Origin: Pseudarthrobacter sp. W1I19
Lineage (GTDB): Bacteria; Actinomycetota; Actinomycetes; Actinomycetales; Micrococcaceae
Reading direction: 5' to 3'
DNA length: 64,000 nucleotides
NCBI RefSeq assembly: GCF_030817835.1
Contig: NZ_JAUSZR010000001.1
Location: 2,666,001-2,730,000, forward strand
Part shown: in pieces, positions 9,195 to 19,540 of the stretch
Layout: the number at the start of each line of letters is the position of its first letter
Position numbering within the stretch: position 1 is the first letter of the stretch
Made by a program: the position numbers and the translations under genes
The notes under the pieces: model-generated
Seen by the model: only the letters and a program-made list of their open reading frames with translations
What the model was told of the DNA's origin: nothing
Database searches by the model: none

Positions 9195-9932
9195 CTACCC
9201 CACAGCGGGACGCGATCCGAGAATATCGGAGCCGATTCTCAGGTGTGTCGCTCCGAACGCGACGGCCGCTTCCAGGTCCTGGCTCATGCCGGCGGATATG
9301 GCTGTGGCGGCGGGATGCTCCGTGACCAGCCGGGCCGAGACCCGGGCGAGTTTTTCGAAGGCGGCTTCCGGCGGGGCACCCAGCGGGGCCACGGCCATGA
9401 CCCCGGCCAATTCGAGGCCCGCGGAGATTGCTATCCGTTCAGCCAGCGGCAGCACTTCCTCGGGAGCGGCGCCGCCGCGGTGCGCTCCGGCGTCGTCCTC
9501 GAGGCTGACCTGGATAAAACAGTCCAGCGGCGCCCGCCCCGTGGCGTCCCGCTCGGCCTGCGCCGCCCTGGCGAGCGCGTCCACGAGCTGGGGCCGGTCC
9601 ACAGAGTGTACGGCGGCGGCGTACCGAAGCACGGATTTGGCCTTCTTGCTTTGCAGCTGGCCAACGAAGTGCCAGGTAAGGCCACAGTCCGCCAGCTCAA
9701 GCGCCTTCGCCGACGCCTCCTGGTCGCGGTTCTCGCCGACGTCGGTCACACCCAGCGCCGCGAGCCGCCTGATGTCCCCGGCAGGGTGGAACTTCGTCAC
9801 CACAATCAGGGTGGGAAGAATTCCTTCCCGGCCTGCGGCGGCCGCCGCCGTCCCGATGCGCTGCCGTACCGCGGCCAGCCGCGTTCCGAGTTCGCGGGAG
9901 CGCGCGTCACCGCCTGCCAAGGCCTCAGTCAT
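9195..9932 (-). CDS. YggS family pyridoxal phosphate homeostasis protein
   Basis: A 245-residue single-domain PLP-binding protein of the alanine racemase fold (YggS/PLPBP/COG0325). The PLP-lysine motif is IVVTKFHPAGDIRRL near residue 45, and VGENRDQEA and WHFVGQLQSKKAK follow as in the family. It has no known catalytic activity and is thought to control free PLP. Its ATG overlaps the stop of the ylmD-type gene by 8 bases, giving the conserved order ftsZ-ylmD-yggS-sepF seen across Gram-positive bacteria. Confidence 0.93.
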   Translation of the reverse strand: MTEALAGGDARSRELGTRLAAVRQRIGTAAAAAGREGILPTLIVVTKFHPAGDIRRLAALGVTDVGENRDQEASAKALELADCGLTWHFVGQLQSKKAKSVLRYAAAVHSVDRPQLVDALARAAQAERDATGRAPLDCFIQVSLEDDAGAHRGGAAPEEVLPLAERIAISAGLELAGVMAVAPLGAPPEAAFEKLARVSARLVTEHPAATAISAGMSQDLEAAVAFGATHLRIGSDILGSRPAVG

Positions 9933-10614
9933 GGCACCAGATCAGGCCCGCGAAGCGGCCCGTGTTGCTGTTCCGGCGGTAGGAGAACAGGGAGGGCGTC
10001 TCCAGGGTGCAGGGGCCGCTGTATTCAACACTGACGCCTGCCTGTTCCAGCTGGCTGCGGGCACCCGCCGGCAGGTCCAGGCCGGGGGTGCCCCAGGACG
10101 TGGTGGTACGTGCAGCGGGGACAACGGTGGAAACCTCGTCCTGCAGCCCGGCGGGCACCTCATAGCAGTTGCCGCAGATCGAAGGTCCCAGCCATGCGCG
10201 GATACCGCCGGCACCAAGGGACTTCATCCTGTCCAGGGCGGCCGGAATCACCCCGTTGGCGATGCCGGGACGGCCTGCATGGACCGCGGCGAGGACTGGT
10301 CCGTCCGGCGACTCCCCGGTGAGCAGGACAGGGATGCAGTCCGCAACCATCACCGCCAGCGGGACGCCGCGCGAAACCATGGCGTCAGCTTCCGGCGCAG
10401 GCGAATCCCCGCCCATAACCGCCACCGTATTGCCGTGCACCTGGTTCATGAACCGCAGCCCCTGGGGCGCTGCGCCGATAGCCCGTTCCAGGTCCCCGCG
10501 CCGCCGGCTTACCGCACCGGGATCGTCACCCACGTGCAGCGCCAGGTTTCCGGCTTCAGCATTGGTAAAGGCGATGGAGACACCGGGCCGGACTTGGGCA
10601 CGCCACTGGAACAA
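9925..10614 (-). CDS. YlmD/YfiH-family purine nucleoside phosphorylase (laccase-domain protein)
   Basis: A 229-residue protein of the COG1496 family, long called polyphenol oxidase or laccase domain. Better-studied members act on purine nucleosides (phosphorolysis or deamination). Family motifs are VMVADCIPVLL, AVHAGRPGIANGV and LGPSICGNCYEVP, which carry the zinc-binding Cys and His residues. The TTG start at 10614 has a GGGG ribosome-binding stretch 5 bases upstream, formed by the end of ftsZ. The gene follows ftsZ by 8 bases and overlaps yggS. The substrate in this organism is not known. Confidence 0.88.
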   Translation of the reverse strand: MFQWRAQVRPGVSIAFTNAEAGNLALHVGDDPGAVSRRRGDLERAIGAAPQGLRFMNQVHGNTVAVMGGDSPAPEADAMVSRGVPLAVMVADCIPVLLTGESPDGPVLAAVHAGRPGIANGVIPAALDRMKSLGAGGIRAWLGPSICGNCYEVPAGLQDEVSTVVPAARTTTSWGTPGLDLPAGARSQLEQAGVSVEYSGPCTLETPSLFSYRRNSNTGRFAGLIWCHD

Positions 10615-10622
10615 GCCGGCCC

Positions 10623-11861
10623 CTACTTCAGGAAGTCGGGGACATCCAGGTCATCCGAGTGGCTGCCGGTGAGGTCCGGCTCCACTACGGAAGGGAGGTC
10701 GACGTCGAAGCCTGAGTCAGCCGGGACCGCTGACGGGCGCTGCTGGCCCCAGTTGCTGAGCCCAGCTGCACCCACTCCAGCGTGGATGGGCTGGACGCTG
10801 GCCTGGTGGCTGCCTGCGGAAGGCGCCTGGGCAGGCGCCGGGGCAGTTGCAGGAACGGCCGGCCGCTGGGGAGCGGTCTGGGGCTGGGACTGGTCCATCG
10901 AGGGCGAGGTGGCCTTGACGTCGTCGAACCCGGCGGCGATGACCGTCACGCGGGCTTCGTCGCCCAGGGCGTCGTCGATGACGGCGCCGAAGATGATGTT
11001 GGCCTCCGGGTGTGCCACCTCCTGGACCAGGCGCGCAGCTTCGTTGATCTCGAAGAGGCCAAGGTCCGAACCACCCTGGATGGACAGCAGCACGCCGTGC
11101 GCGCCGTCGATGGAGGCTTCCAGCAGCGGCGAGGCGATGGCGAGCTCGGCTGCTTTGACGGCCCGGTCTTCGCCACGGGCGGAGCCGATGCCCATCAGCG
11201 CCGAACCGGCGCCCTGCATGACGGACTTGACGTCGGCAAAGTCAAGGTTGATCAGGCCGGGGGTGGTGATGAGGTCGGTGATGCCCTGGACGCCGGAGAG
11301 CAGCACCTGGTCAGCGGAACGGAAGGCATCCAGGACGGAGACATTGCGGTCGCTGATGGAGAGGAGGCGGTCGTTGGGGATCACGATCAGGGTGTCCACT
11401 TCGTCGCGCAGGGCGTCGATGCCGGCTTCGGCGGAACCGGCGCGGCGGCGGCCTTCGAAGGTGAACGGACGCGTCACCACACCGATAGTCAGGGCGCCCA
11501 GGGAACGGGCGATGCGGGCGACGACCGGAGCGCCGCCGGTGCCGGTTCCGCCACCTTCGCCTGCGGTGACGAACACCATGTCGGCGCCACGCAGGACTTC
11601 CTCGATCTCGTCGGCGTGGTCCTCTGCAGCCTGCTTGCCCACCTCGGGGTTGGCACCCGCTCCAAGGCCGCGGGTCAGCTCGCGCCCCACGTCAAGCTTG
11701 ACGTCGGCATCGCTCATCAGCAGGGCCTGGGCGTCGGTGTTGATGGCGATGAATTCAACACCTCGGAGGCCGACCTCGATCATGCGGTTGACTGCGTTCA
11801 CGCCACCGCCGCCGATGCCGACGACTTTGATGACGGCCAAGTAATTCTGCGGAGCTGCCAC
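10623..11861 (-). CDS. ftsZ: cell division GTPase FtsZ
   Basis: The 412-residue tubulin-like GTPase that forms the Z ring. Visible are the N-terminal [15 protein letters not shown], the GTP-binding [13 protein letters not shown] loop (about residues 105-117), the T7-loop region ([11 protein letters not shown]), a Pro/Ala/Gln-rich spacer (about 318-385) and the conserved C-terminal peptide [10 protein letters not shown], which binds SepF and FtsW. I choose GTG 11861 ([13 protein letters not shown] follows) because AAGGGA lies 9 bases upstream; the longer in-frame ORF would start 20 codons earlier without support. It has its own upstream region of about 180 bases carrying an inverted repeat. 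Confidence 0.98.
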   Translation of the reverse strand: MAAPQNYLAVIKVVGIGGGGVNAVNRMIEVGLRGVEFIAINTDAQALLMSDADVKLDVGRELTRGLGAGANPEVGKQAAEDHADEIEEVLRGADMVFVTAGEGGGTGTGGAPVVARIARSLGALTIGVVTRPFTFEGRRRAGSAEAGIDALRDEVDTLIVIPNDRLLSISDRNVSVLDAFRSADQVLLSGVQGITDLITTPGLINLDFADVKSVMQGAGSALMGIGSARGEDRAVKAAELAIASPLLEASIDGAHGVLLSIQGGSDLGLFEINEAARLVQEVAHPEANIIFGAVIDDALGDEARVTVIAAGFDDVKATSPSMDQSQPQTAPQRPAVPATAPAPAQAPSAGSHQASVQPIHAGVGAAGLSNWGQQRPSAVPADSGFDVDLPSVVEPDLTGSHSDDLDVPDFLK

Positions 11862-11918
11862 GTTACGTGTCCCTTGTTCGTGTCTTATTGCTAAATCTGA
11901 TGAAGAGCTTAATGCCTG

Positions 11919-11957
11919 CAACCTTAACCTTCGAGTTGAAGGTTATAGTTATGTCAA
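11919..11957 (-). promoter_or_regulatory. ftsZ upstream region: TTGACA element and dyad-symmetric operator candidate
   Basis: On the minus strand a TTGACA hexamer (11952-11957) and a TATAAC hexamer (11942-11947) lie close together, too near to be the two halves of one promoter, so they may belong to separate starts. Directly after TATAAC is a perfect 7-bp inverted repeat, AACCTTC (11926-11932) and GAAGGTT (11938-11944), with a 5-base spacer; this 19-bp dyad is the size bound by MerR-family dimers. The plus strand also holds CAACCTTAACCTT (11919-11931), which recurs with one change upstream of the merR gene at 47598. FtsR, a MerR protein, controls ftsZ in Corynebacterium. Confidence 0.5.
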
Positions 11958-12045
11958 GTAACTCATGTCTGTGACGGTATTTCCTCTGGTTCACACATTC
12001 AATAACCGGCTCCGCGTGTCGGATTAATACCGGAAAGAAAGCGTG

Positions 12046-13062
12046 TCAGCGGGTCACCGGGTGCCGGGGCACACTGACGTCGTACACCTTGACCGGGTTC
12101 TTTGGATCCACCGGAGCCTTGAGCAGGGCGGCCAGGACCTTGGCTTTGAGTTCCTTCTCGCCGGCGTTGCCCCAGACGATGGTCTGGCCGTCTACCAGCT
12201 TGAGTTCCACCGCGTCCACGGACTGGGCCGAGGCGTTGGAGAGCTTGGCCAGCACATCCGGCGGCAAGGCGGCCAGCACCTCGGCGGTAGCCCGGAAAAG
12301 GTCCTTCCCGATGGTACCCGCACCGCCGTCAATGACGGGCAGCGATACCGACGCCGGGTCGTCCGTTGATGCCAGCTGCACGCCTTCCACGTCAACCAGC
12401 TGGTACTGCTCCCCCTGCTTGACCAGCGCCACCGGCACGCGTTCGCGGACGGCTACGGCAAGGCCCGACGGCGGACGCGCCTCTGCGGAGACGGACTTCA
12501 CCTGAACCAGCGGCGCCAGGAGGCGCCCTACTTCCTCGTCGGTGACCTGCGGCAGCGGCTTGCCGTGCAGTGGTTCCAGCGCGGCTTCCACCTGGGCAGG
12601 GGTTAACAGGTGCGTCCCGGAGACGGAGATGGTCCGCACAGCCAGGGCGGGGGTAAAGACTGCGGCGGCAATGAGCCCGGCCACCACGGCAACCAGGATG
12701 GCTGCCACCACCAGGATGTTCCTCTTCCGCCGCTTCCCCTTGGGCTCCGGAAAGGCCAGGACCTTCCCGGCCCGGTCGGAAGCCTGTACGTTCCCGCCCG
12801 CAGCGTCCCGGGCGGGCGCGCCCGTTGCCGGCCCGTCCTTTTTCAGTCGGTCCGCTACCCGTACGCCGAAGCCTGCTTTGCCGGCTTCCCCGGCTTTCCC
12901 GGCCTTTTGGGCAGGCTGCGGCGCGGGCTCGGGGACAGGCCGCGATGCCGAGATGACGTCCTGGCTGCCCTGCTCGTCAGGGACCGGCTGGCCGGGGCGT
13001 AGGTCGGCCTTCCCATGCCGTCGGACGGCGGACGTGTAGGTGGGACGGCGGGAACTAGGCAC
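12046..13062 (-). CDS. ftsQ: cell division protein FtsQ
   Basis: A 338-residue bitopic protein: a long cytoplasmic Pro/Ala/Lys-rich tail (residues 1-112), one membrane segment (about 115-138, ILVVAAILVAVVAGLIAAAV), an extracytoplasmic POTRA domain (VRTISVSGTHLLTPAQVEAAL) and the FtsQ/DivIB beta domain. With FtsL and FtsB it forms the divisome core that activates FtsWI. The GTG start overlaps the end of murC by 8 bases. The family is 220-340 residues; the long cytoplasmic tail is usual in actinobacteria. Confidence 0.93.
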   Translation of the reverse strand: MPSSRRPTYTSAVRRHGKADLRPGQPVPDEQGSQDVISASRPVPEPAPQPAQKAGKAGEAGKAGFGVRVADRLKKDGPATGAPARDAAGGNVQASDRAGKVLAFPEPKGKRRKRNILVVAAILVAVVAGLIAAAVFTPALAVRTISVSGTHLLTPAQVEAALEPLHGKPLPQVTDEEVGRLLAPLVQVKSVSAEARPPSGLAVAVRERVPVALVKQGEQYQLVDVEGVQLASTDDPASVSLPVIDGGAGTIGKDLFRATAEVLAALPPDVLAKLSNASAQSVDAVELKLVDGQTIVWGNAGEKELKAKVLAALLKAPVDPKNPVKVYDVSVPRHPVTR

Positions 13063-14428
13063 GCAGGGCCTCTACGATCTGGGGCCCGTATGCCGTCACG
13101 TCACCGGCACCTGCGGTGAGGATGATGTCGCCCTCAGCAGCGGCGCCGGTAAGGGCCGCCACGGCGTCGGAGGCCGGAACCAGCCGCCCGCCGTCGTCCA
13201 GGTAGTCCGCGATGAGCTGGCTGGTGACGCCGGGAATCGGATCCTCGCGCGCGGGGTAGATGTCCAGCACCCAGGCAGTATCGGCGAGGTTGAGGGCTTC
13301 GGCGAACTCCTTGGCGAATTCCCGGGTCCGTGAGAAAAGGTGGGGCTGGAAGAGCACATGCACCTTGTTGTCCCCCGCCACGGACCGGGCCGCGGCCAGG
13401 GCCGCACGGACTTCGGTGGGATGGTGGGCGTAGTCGTCGAAGACGCGGACGCCGCGCGCCTGGCCCTTCAGTTCAAAGCGGCGTGCAGCCCCGGAGAACT
13501 GCGCCAGGGCAGCGGCTGCCACAGCCGGCTCCACTCCCAGCTCCAGTGCAACGGCAAAAGCGGCGGCCGCGTTCAGGGCGTTGTGCCGGCCCGGCACCTG
13601 CAAATCAAGCTGGAAACGGCCGGACAGTGCGGACACGGCAACGTCGCCCGGGCCGCCGTCGTGCAGTTTCAGCTCCGCTTCCGCACCGGTGCCGTAAAGG
13701 AGCACTCGGGTGTTGCCGCGCTCCCGCGTCCGCTGCGCCAGGGCCAAGGCTCCGGGATCGTCCGCACAGGCCACCAGGACGCCGTCGGCCGGCAGCAGGG
13801 CGCTGAACCGGTCAAAGGACTCGTAGACAGCTTCGGCAGTGCCGTAGTAGTCCAGGTGGTCGGGTTCGACGTTGGTGACCACGGCGATTTTCGGCCGGTA
13901 GTTAAGGAATGAGCCGTCCGATTCGTCCGCCTCGGCCACAAAGATCCCGGACGTTCCGTGGGCGGCGTTGACGCCCAGCGCCGGGACGTTGGCGCCGATG
14001 GCAAAGGACGGATCGAGGCCGGCACCCTGCAGCAGGACGGCCACCATGGAGGTGGTGGTGGACTTGCCGTGGGTTCCGGCTACGGTCACCACAATGTCCT
14101 CCCCCATGGTGGCGGCGAGGGCCTGGGAACGGTGCAGCACCGGCAGGCCTGCTTCCCTTGCTGCAAGCAGCTCCGGATTGTCCGCGCGGATGGCGGAACC
14201 AGCCACCACGGTCTGGGCATCCGCAAGGTTGGCAGCGTCATAGCCAACGGCGATGCGCGCTCCGGCGGCCGCGAGGTCCGCCATCACGGGCAGGTCCTTG
14301 GCATCAGAACCGCTGACGGGAACGCCGCGGGCCACCATGATCCTGGCGACGGCGGACATGCCCACTCCGCCGATCCCAACGAAGTGGACCCTGCCCAGCG
14401 AGGCCAGGGTGGGGATGCCGTGACTCAT
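13055..14428 (-). CDS. murC: UDP-N-acetylmuramate--L-alanine ligase
   Basis: A 457-residue ATP-dependent Mur ligase adding L-Ala to UDP-MurNAc in cytoplasmic peptidoglycan precursor synthesis. The N-terminal Rossmann domain ([18 protein letters not shown]), the ATP loop [15 protein letters not shown] (about residue 115) and the C-terminal ligase domain ([19 protein letters not shown]) are all present. Length is normal. Its ATG overlaps the murG stop (ATGA), and its stop overlaps ftsQ by 8 bases, so it is translationally coupled on both sides. Confidence 0.97.
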   Translation of the reverse strand: MSHGIPTLASLGRVHFVGIGGVGMSAVARIMVARGVPVSGSDAKDLPVMADLAAAGARIAVGYDAANLADAQTVVAGSAIRADNPELLAAREAGLPVLHRSQALAATMGEDIVVTVAGTHGKSTTTSMVAVLLQGAGLDPSFAIGANVPALGVNAAHGTSGIFVAEADESDGSFLNYRPKIAVVTNVEPDHLDYYGTAEAVYESFDRFSALLPADGVLVACADDPGALALAQRTRERGNTRVLLYGTGAEAELKLHDGGPGDVAVSALSGRFQLDLQVPGRHNALNAAAAFAVALELGVEPAVAAAALAQFSGAARRFELKGQARGVRVFDDYAHHPTEVRAALAAARSVAGDNKVHVLFQPHLFSRTREFAKEFAEALNLADTAWVLDIYPAREDPIPGVTSQLIADYLDDGGRLVPASDAVAALTGAAAEGDIILTAGAGDVTAYGPQIVEALRA

Positions 14429-15525
14429 GTCGATACCGCTTCCAGGACAAGACCAGCCATGCGCTGATCGGCGTTTCGAATACCAAGCCGGTAGGAGTTG
14501 GCTGCCATGGTGGCAAGCCGGGATTCATCGGTGACCAGCGGGATAAGTTCCCGGCCCACCCAACCGGGCGTGAAGTCCCGGTCCGCCACGAGCAAGGCGC
14601 CGCCGGCGGCCACCAGTCCGGCGGCATTCAGCGCCTGTTCGCCGTTGCCGATGGGCAGCGGCACCAGGACGGCCGGCACGCCGGCGGCGGCAACCTCGCA
14701 GACGGTGGCGGCACCGGAGCGGGCCAGCAGGACGTCTGCCGCTGCGTAGGCGAGCTCCATGCCATCGATGTATTCCACCTGCCGGTAGCCGTCGGCAGCC
14801 AGTGGCCTGCCGCCGTCGTCCTGGACCGACTTGCCGCGGCCGGTGACGTGCAGGGTCTGGACACCGGCCCCGGCCAACTGCCCGAGGGCGGCGGAGATGG
14901 TCCTGTTGATGCTTTGCGCTCCCGACGATCCGCCGGTGACGATCAGCGTGGGTTTGGCGGGGTCCAGTCCCAGTGTTTCCCGGGCTGAGGCGCGCGCCGC
15001 CGCCCGGTCCAGATGGGAGATTTCGGTACGCATGGGCATGCCGACGGGCACGGCGCCCCGCAGCGGGGTCGTGTCGAAGGCCACGGCAACGCGCTTGGTA
15101 AAGAGCGCCCCTACCCGGTTGGCCAGGCCGGGACGGATGTTGGCCTCGTGGATCACGATCGGAATGCCACGCTTCCGCGCAGCCAGGTACATGGGAGTGC
15201 AGACGTATCCCCCCACACCCACCAGCACGTCGGCGGCCGCGTTGTCCAGGATGGCGCCGGCCTGCCGGACGGCACCGGCAAGGCGCCCGGGCAGGCGAAG
15301 GAGGTCGGCGGAAGGTTTTCGGGGGAAGGGAACACGGTCGATCGTGGCCAGCTCAACCCCGGCGGCGGGAACCAGCCTGGTTTCCATTCCGGCGGGAGTG
15401 CCGACAGCGAGGATCGCGGCTCCGGGGGCGGCATCCCGGATGGCTGCCGCGATGGCCAGGAGCGGACTGATGTGGCCTGCGGTTCCGCCGCCCGCCAGGA
15501 CGATGGATGGATTAGTAGAGGTCAT
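14425..15525 (-). CDS. murG: UDP-GlcNAc:lipid I N-acetylglucosaminyltransferase
   Basis: A 366-residue GT28 glycosyltransferase that converts lipid I to lipid II on the inner membrane face. The N-terminal glycine-rich loop [15 protein letters not shown] and the [13 protein letters not shown] motif in the second half are diagnostic. The start ATG lies 6 bases after the ftsW stop and its end overlaps murC by 4 bases (ATGA). Its order after ftsW is the classic dcw arrangement. Confidence 0.97.
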   Translation of the reverse strand: MTSTNPSIVLAGGGTAGHISPLLAIAAAIRDAAPGAAILAVGTPAGMETRLVPAAGVELATIDRVPFPRKPSADLLRLPGRLAGAVRQAGAILDNAAADVLVGVGGYVCTPMYLAARKRGIPIVIHEANIRPGLANRVGALFTKRVAVAFDTTPLRGAVPVGMPMRTEISHLDRAAARASARETLGLDPAKPTLIVTGGSSGAQSINRTISAALGQLAGAGVQTLHVTGRGKSVQDDGGRPLAADGYRQVEYIDGMELAYAAADVLLARSGAATVCEVAAAGVPAVLVPLPIGNGEQALNAAGLVAAGGALLVADRDFTPGWVGRELIPLVTDESRLATMAANSYRLGIRNADQRMAGLVLEAVST

Positions 15526-15531
15526 CTGGTG

Positions 15532-16875
15532 TCAGGCACGCTTTCTTGCAGTCTTTTTGGTGGCGGCGGTGGCCCGCCCCGGTTTTGCCTTGAACTTCAG
15601 CATCCGTTTGGGCCGGATGGCGGGAGCCATCTGCTCCCGGGCCAGCGAGAGCACCACTCCGATGGCGCAGAGGGACATCAGCAGCGCGGAGCCGCCGTAG
15701 GAAATGAAGGGCAGCGGCACGCCGATGACGGGCATCAGGCCGGTCACCACCGACATGTTGACCGTGGCCTGGCCCAGCAGCCACACCATGATGGTGCCGG
15801 CCAGCACGCGGTGGAACATGTCCTCCTGTGCCACCACCACGCGGTAGATGGCGGCTCCCAGGATGGCGAAAAGGATCAGGACGACGACGGTGCCCACCAG
15901 GCCGAGTTCCTCGCCAATGATGGCGAAGATGAAGTCGTTGTGGGCTTCGGGGATCCAGCTGTACTTTTGCCGGCTTTGCCCCAGTCCCACTCCGAACCAG
16001 CCTCCCGACGCGAGTCCATACAGGCCGTTCGTTGCCTGGTAGTTGGCATCGATGCCGTCGGCGCAGGACTGTCCGGTCCACCAGGAGGTGATGCGGCACA
16101 TGCGGTTTGAGCTGGTGACGGCCATAACGGCCGTACCGGCGGCGGCCACCAGGCCTGCGATGCCGAAGAGATACAGGGGTGCCCCGGCAAAGAACAGGGC
16201 GGCGGCCGTGATCATCATGATGATCATGGCGGTTCCGAGGTCGTTGCCCACCAGGACCAGGCCAACGATGATGATCGCCATGGGGACGGCAGGAATCGCC
16301 ACGTGCTGCCAGCGGCTGATCAGGCGGCCTTTCCTGGCCAGGACGGTGGCCATCCAAAGTGCGAGTGCCAGCTTGGACGCTTCGGACGGCTGGAACGTGA
16401 TGCCGCCGAGGTCGATCCAGTTTTTGTTGCCGTTGACCTCCGCGCCCACAACCTGGACCAGCCCCAGCAGGACCACTGCGGCGATGATCGCCAGCCAGGC
16501 GAGCCGTTTGAGCCACACCACGTTGATGCGGGACAGCACAAACATGGTGAAGATGCCGATCGCGGCAAACACACCCTGCTTCAGCGCGTCACCGTAAGGC
16601 GACTTGCCGGCCGCAATGGACTCCACGCTGGAGGCGGAGAGCACCATCATGATCCCGATCGCCGTCAGCGCCAGGGTTGAGCCGAGGATGAGGTAGTAGG
16701 TGGAGCCGTTCTTGGAGGTTCCCGTTCCTTCCAGTGCCGACCAGAATTTCCGGTAGGCCGCCTTGATGCGGACAGGGACGGAGGCTGGGCGTTGCGCCGG
16801 TGCTGCCGAGGAGCCGGAGCCTGGCTTGCCGGCCTGCCGTTTGTCGGGCTGGGGCCGGGTGGGCGTGCTGACCAT
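15532..16875 (-). CDS. ftsW: peptidoglycan polymerase FtsW (SEDS family)
   Basis: A 447-residue SEDS glycosyltransferase that polymerises lipid II at the septum with its partner class B PBP, encoded at 22706. A charged, Pro-rich N-terminal tail (residues 1-55) precedes about ten membrane segments. Family motifs include VNMSVVTGLMPVIGVPLPFI and SYGGSALLMSLCAIG near the C terminus, and a Lys/Arg-rich tail ends the protein. The start ATG follows murD by 2 bases. Confidence 0.96.
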   Translation of the reverse strand: MVSTPTRPQPDKRQAGKPGSGSSAAPAQRPASVPVRIKAAYRKFWSALEGTGTSKNGSTYYLILGSTLALTAIGIMMVLSASSVESIAAGKSPYGDALKQGVFAAIGIFTMFVLSRINVVWLKRLAWLAIIAAVVLLGLVQVVGAEVNGNKNWIDLGGITFQPSEASKLALALWMATVLARKGRLISRWQHVAIPAVPMAIIIVGLVLVGNDLGTAMIIMMITAAALFFAGAPLYLFGIAGLVAAAGTAVMAVTSSNRMCRITSWWTGQSCADGIDANYQATNGLYGLASGGWFGVGLGQSRQKYSWIPEAHNDFIFAIIGEELGLVGTVVVLILFAILGAAIYRVVVAQEDMFHRVLAGTIMVWLLGQATVNMSVVTGLMPVIGVPLPFISYGGSALLMSLCAIGVVLSLAREQMAPAIRPKRMLKFKAKPGRATAATKKTARKRA

Positions 16876-16877
16876 TG

Positions 16878-18434
16878 TTACTCCTCGCCGGTCTGGGCCT
16901 GCCCTTCCACCAGCTCGCGGACAGCTTCGATGAAAGTGTCACCACGGTGAGCATAGGAAGAGAACTGATCCATGGAAGCAGCTGCCGGAGCCATCAGCAC
17001 AGTATCGCCGGATTCAGCGACCTGTGCTGCTGACGCAACGGCGTTGGCCATCACCGTTTCGCCGGAGGAACCGGCCTGGACGGGGCCGGCTGTTGCGGCA
17101 GTCTGCACCTCTTCAGTTTCACCCGTGCCCGGGATGATCACCGGGACATCCGGCGCGTGTCGCTGGAGGGCATCGCGGAGGTCAGCTGTATCGCTTCCGA
17201 TGAGCACCACGGCTTTGAGCCGTTGGACGTGCTCGCGGATCAGGTCGTCGTAAGTGACCCCCTTGGACAGGCCGCCGGCAATCCAGATGACATTGCTGAA
17301 GGTGGCCAGCGACGCGGATGCCGCATGCGGGTTGGTGGCTTTGGAGTCGTTGACCCACAGCACCCCGTTGTGGCGGGCCACTGGCTGGATGCGGTGGTCA
17401 CCCGGGATGTAGTCCTGGATTCCCTTGCGCACCGCCTGGGCGTCAACGCCATAGGCGCGTACCAGTCCTGCCGCAGCCAGCGCATTGGCCACCATGTGCC
17501 GGGGTGCGAAGGCACCGAGGTCCCCCATGGATGCAAGTTCTGCGGCGCTGTCCTTGCGCTCGGCGATGAACGCCCGGTCCACCAGGAGGCCTTCCACCAC
17601 GCCGAGCATGCTGATGGCGGGAGTGACGGTGGTGAAACCGACGGCACGGCAGCCTTCCACGACGTCGGCGTTTTCCACCATGCGCTCGGTTTCGATCTGC
17701 TCGGCGTTGTAGATGCAGGCCTTCTGGGTCTGCTCGTAGACCTTGGCCTTGTCCGCCAGGTAGGAATCGTAGGAGCCGTGCCAGTCCACGTGGTCTTCGG
17801 CGACATTCAGGCACACGCTGGCCACCGGGGACAGTGAGTGCGCCCAGTGCAGCTGGAAGCTGGAGAGTTCGACGGCGAAGACGTCGTAATCCACAGGGTC
17901 GCGGAGGGCGTCGAGGATGGGTGTGCCCACATTGCCCACGGCGATGGCTTTCAGTCCGGCCGCCCTGAGCATGGATTCGGTGAGCCCCACCGTGGTGGTC
18001 TTGCCGTTCGTTCCGGTAATCGCGAGCCAGTCGGCCGTCTTGCGGCCCTCCCGGACGCGTACCCGCCAGGCGAGTTCCACATCGCCCCATACGGGAATGT
18101 GCGCCCGCGCGGCGGCAGCAAGGAGCGCCTGGTCAGGGCGCCAGCCTGGTGAGGTGACAATCAGTTCCGGCAGTTCGCCGTCGATCTTCGGGATGCGGCT
18201 CACCGTATCCTCGCCCAGCAGGACATCGGCCGCGCCAACGATCTTCAGGGTTTCAGCGTGGGCCTTGGCGGTGTCGGATGTCGCAGCGTCGACCACCACC
18301 ACCCGGGCGCCCAGTTCGATGAGGGTATCGGCGGCGGCAAAACCGGATACGCCGATGCCGGTCACTACAACGCGGAGGCCGGACCAGTCCGAGTCCCAGC
18401 TGGTGAGGTCCTTGAGGCGCGGGGAAACGGTCAC
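16878..18434 (-). CDS. murD: UDP-N-acetylmuramoyl-L-alanine--D-glutamate ligase
   Basis: A 518-residue Mur ligase adding D-Glu to UDP-MurNAc-L-Ala. The N-terminal domain ([19 protein letters not shown]), the ATP loop [16 protein letters not shown] and the C-terminal [16 protein letters not shown] motif are present. It is longer than the E. coli enzyme (438) but normal for this group. I choose GTG 18434, which overlaps the mraY stop as GTGA; an in-frame ATG at 18449 is possible. The open frame extends far upstream through mraY, but that stretch is an out-of-frame shadow and not part of the protein. Confidence 0.95.
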   Translation of the reverse strand: MTVSPRLKDLTSWDSDWSGLRVVVTGIGVSGFAAADTLIELGARVVVVDAATSDTAKAHAETLKIVGAADVLLGEDTVSRIPKIDGELPELIVTSPGWRPDQALLAAAARAHIPVWGDVELAWRVRVREGRKTADWLAITGTNGKTTTVGLTESMLRAAGLKAIAVGNVGTPILDALRDPVDYDVFAVELSSFQLHWAHSLSPVASVCLNVAEDHVDWHGSYDSYLADKAKVYEQTQKACIYNAEQIETERMVENADVVEGCRAVGFTTVTPAISMLGVVEGLLVDRAFIAERKDSAAELASMGDLGAFAPRHMVANALAAAGLVRAYGVDAQAVRKGIQDYIPGDHRIQPVARHNGVLWVNDSKATNPHAASASLATFSNVIWIAGGLSKGVTYDDLIREHVQRLKAVVLIGSDTADLRDALQRHAPDVPVIIPGTGETEEVQTAATAGPVQAGSSGETVMANAVASAAQVAESGDTVLMAPAAASMDQFSSYAHRGDTFIEAVRELVEGQAQTGEE

Positions 18435-19540
18435 AGCAGCACAACCCATTCTGCGTAGAAGATGCCCAGGCCCACGGCCACGAAAAGCCCGCCGAGGATC
18501 CAGAACCGGACCACCACCGTGACTTCCGCCCACCCCTTCAGTTCGAAGTGGTGCTGCAGCGGCGCCATCTTGAAGACGCGTTTGCCGCCGGTGGCCTTGA
18601 AGTAACCCACCTGGATGATGACGGACAGGGTGATCAGGACAAACAGGCCGCCGATGATGCCCAGCAGCAGCTCGGTCCGGGACAGGATGGCGAAGCCGGC
18701 GATGGCCCCGCCGATGGCCAGCGAGCCGGTGTCGCCCATAAAGATCTTTGCCGGTGAAGTGTTCCACCACAGGAAGCCCACCAGGGCCGCGCTCATGATG
18801 GCTGCCAGCAGGGCAAGGTCCAGCGGGTCCCGGACCGAGTAGCAGCCGCTGCCGGCCTGCCGCGGCGATCCGCAGGCCTGGTTGCTTTGCCAGATTCCCA
18901 TCAGCGTATATGCGCCAAAGACCATGACTGATGCACCCGCGGCGAGCCCGTCGAGGCCGTCGGTGAGGTTGACGCCGTTGGTTGCGGCGGTGACGATCAG
19001 GTTGGACCACACCACAAAGAGGATGGCCCCGAGGACGGTCCCACCGAAAGCAAGGTCCAGCCACGGCAGGTCACGGACCAGGGAAATCTTGGTGGAGGCC
19101 GGGGTGGCACCGGCGCCATTGGGAAAGTTCAGCGCGAGCACTGCGAAGATAATTCCGACCGCACCCTGCAGGATCAGCTTTGCCTTGGCATTGAGGCCGA
19201 GGCTGCGCTGGCGGGAGATCTTGATGAAGTCATCCAGGAAGCCCACCAGCCCCATACCCACCATCAGGAACAGCAGGATAAGGGCCGATGCGGAAGGGCC
19301 GGAGGAGTCCGGGTTCACCATCATCATGATGAGGTGGGTGAGTCCGTAGCTCAGCAGTACGGCTGCCACCACCACGGTTCCGCCCATGGTGGGCGTGCCG
19401 CGCTTGGTGTGGTGTGAGGTGGGACCGTCATCCCGGATGAACTGGCCGTAGCCACGGCGCACCAGCAGGCGGATAAAGAGCGGCGTCCCCACCAGGGCGA
19501 ACAGGAGGGCCAGGCCGGCGCCGATCAAAAGTGCAATCAC
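18431..19540 (-). CDS. mraY: phospho-N-acetylmuramoyl-pentapeptide transferase
   Basis: A 369-residue polytopic enzyme with about ten membrane segments that transfers phospho-MurNAc-pentapeptide to undecaprenyl phosphate, making lipid I. Motifs visible: [16 protein letters not shown] (residues 40-55), [13 protein letters not shown] sequence ([19 protein letters not shown]) with catalytic Asp residues, [12 protein letters not shown] and the [20 protein letters not shown] region. The GTG start overlaps the murF stop (GTGA) and is served by an AAAGGAG stretch inside the end of murF. Confidence 0.97.
   Translation of the reverse strand: MIALLIGAGLALLFALVGTPLFIRLLVRRGYGQFIRDDGPTSHHTKRGTPTMGGTVVVAAVLLSYGLTHLIMMMVNPDSSGPSASALILLFLMVGMGLVGFLDDFIKISRQRSLGLNAKAKLILQGAVGIIFAVLALNFPNGAGATPASTKISLVRDLPWLDLAFGGTVLGAILFVVWSNLIVTAATNGVNLTDGLDGLAAGASVMVFGAYTLMGIWQSNQACGSPRQAGSGCYSVRDPLDLALLAAIMSAALVGFLWWNTSPAKIFMGDTGSLAIGGAIAGFAILSRTELLLGIIGGLFVLITLSVIIQVGYFKATGGKRVFKMAPLQHHFELKGWAEVTVVVRFWILGGLFVAVGLGIFYAEWVVLL

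Noticed and set aside
9286..11844. 852-codon plus-strand frame across yggS, ylmD and ftsZ
   Set aside because: Antisense to three recognised genes; Ser/Arg/Pro-rich, no domain.
18450..19064. In-frame N-terminal extension of murD through mraY
   Set aside because: The extension is out-of-frame mraY sequence. MurD family proteins begin near the position chosen at 18434.
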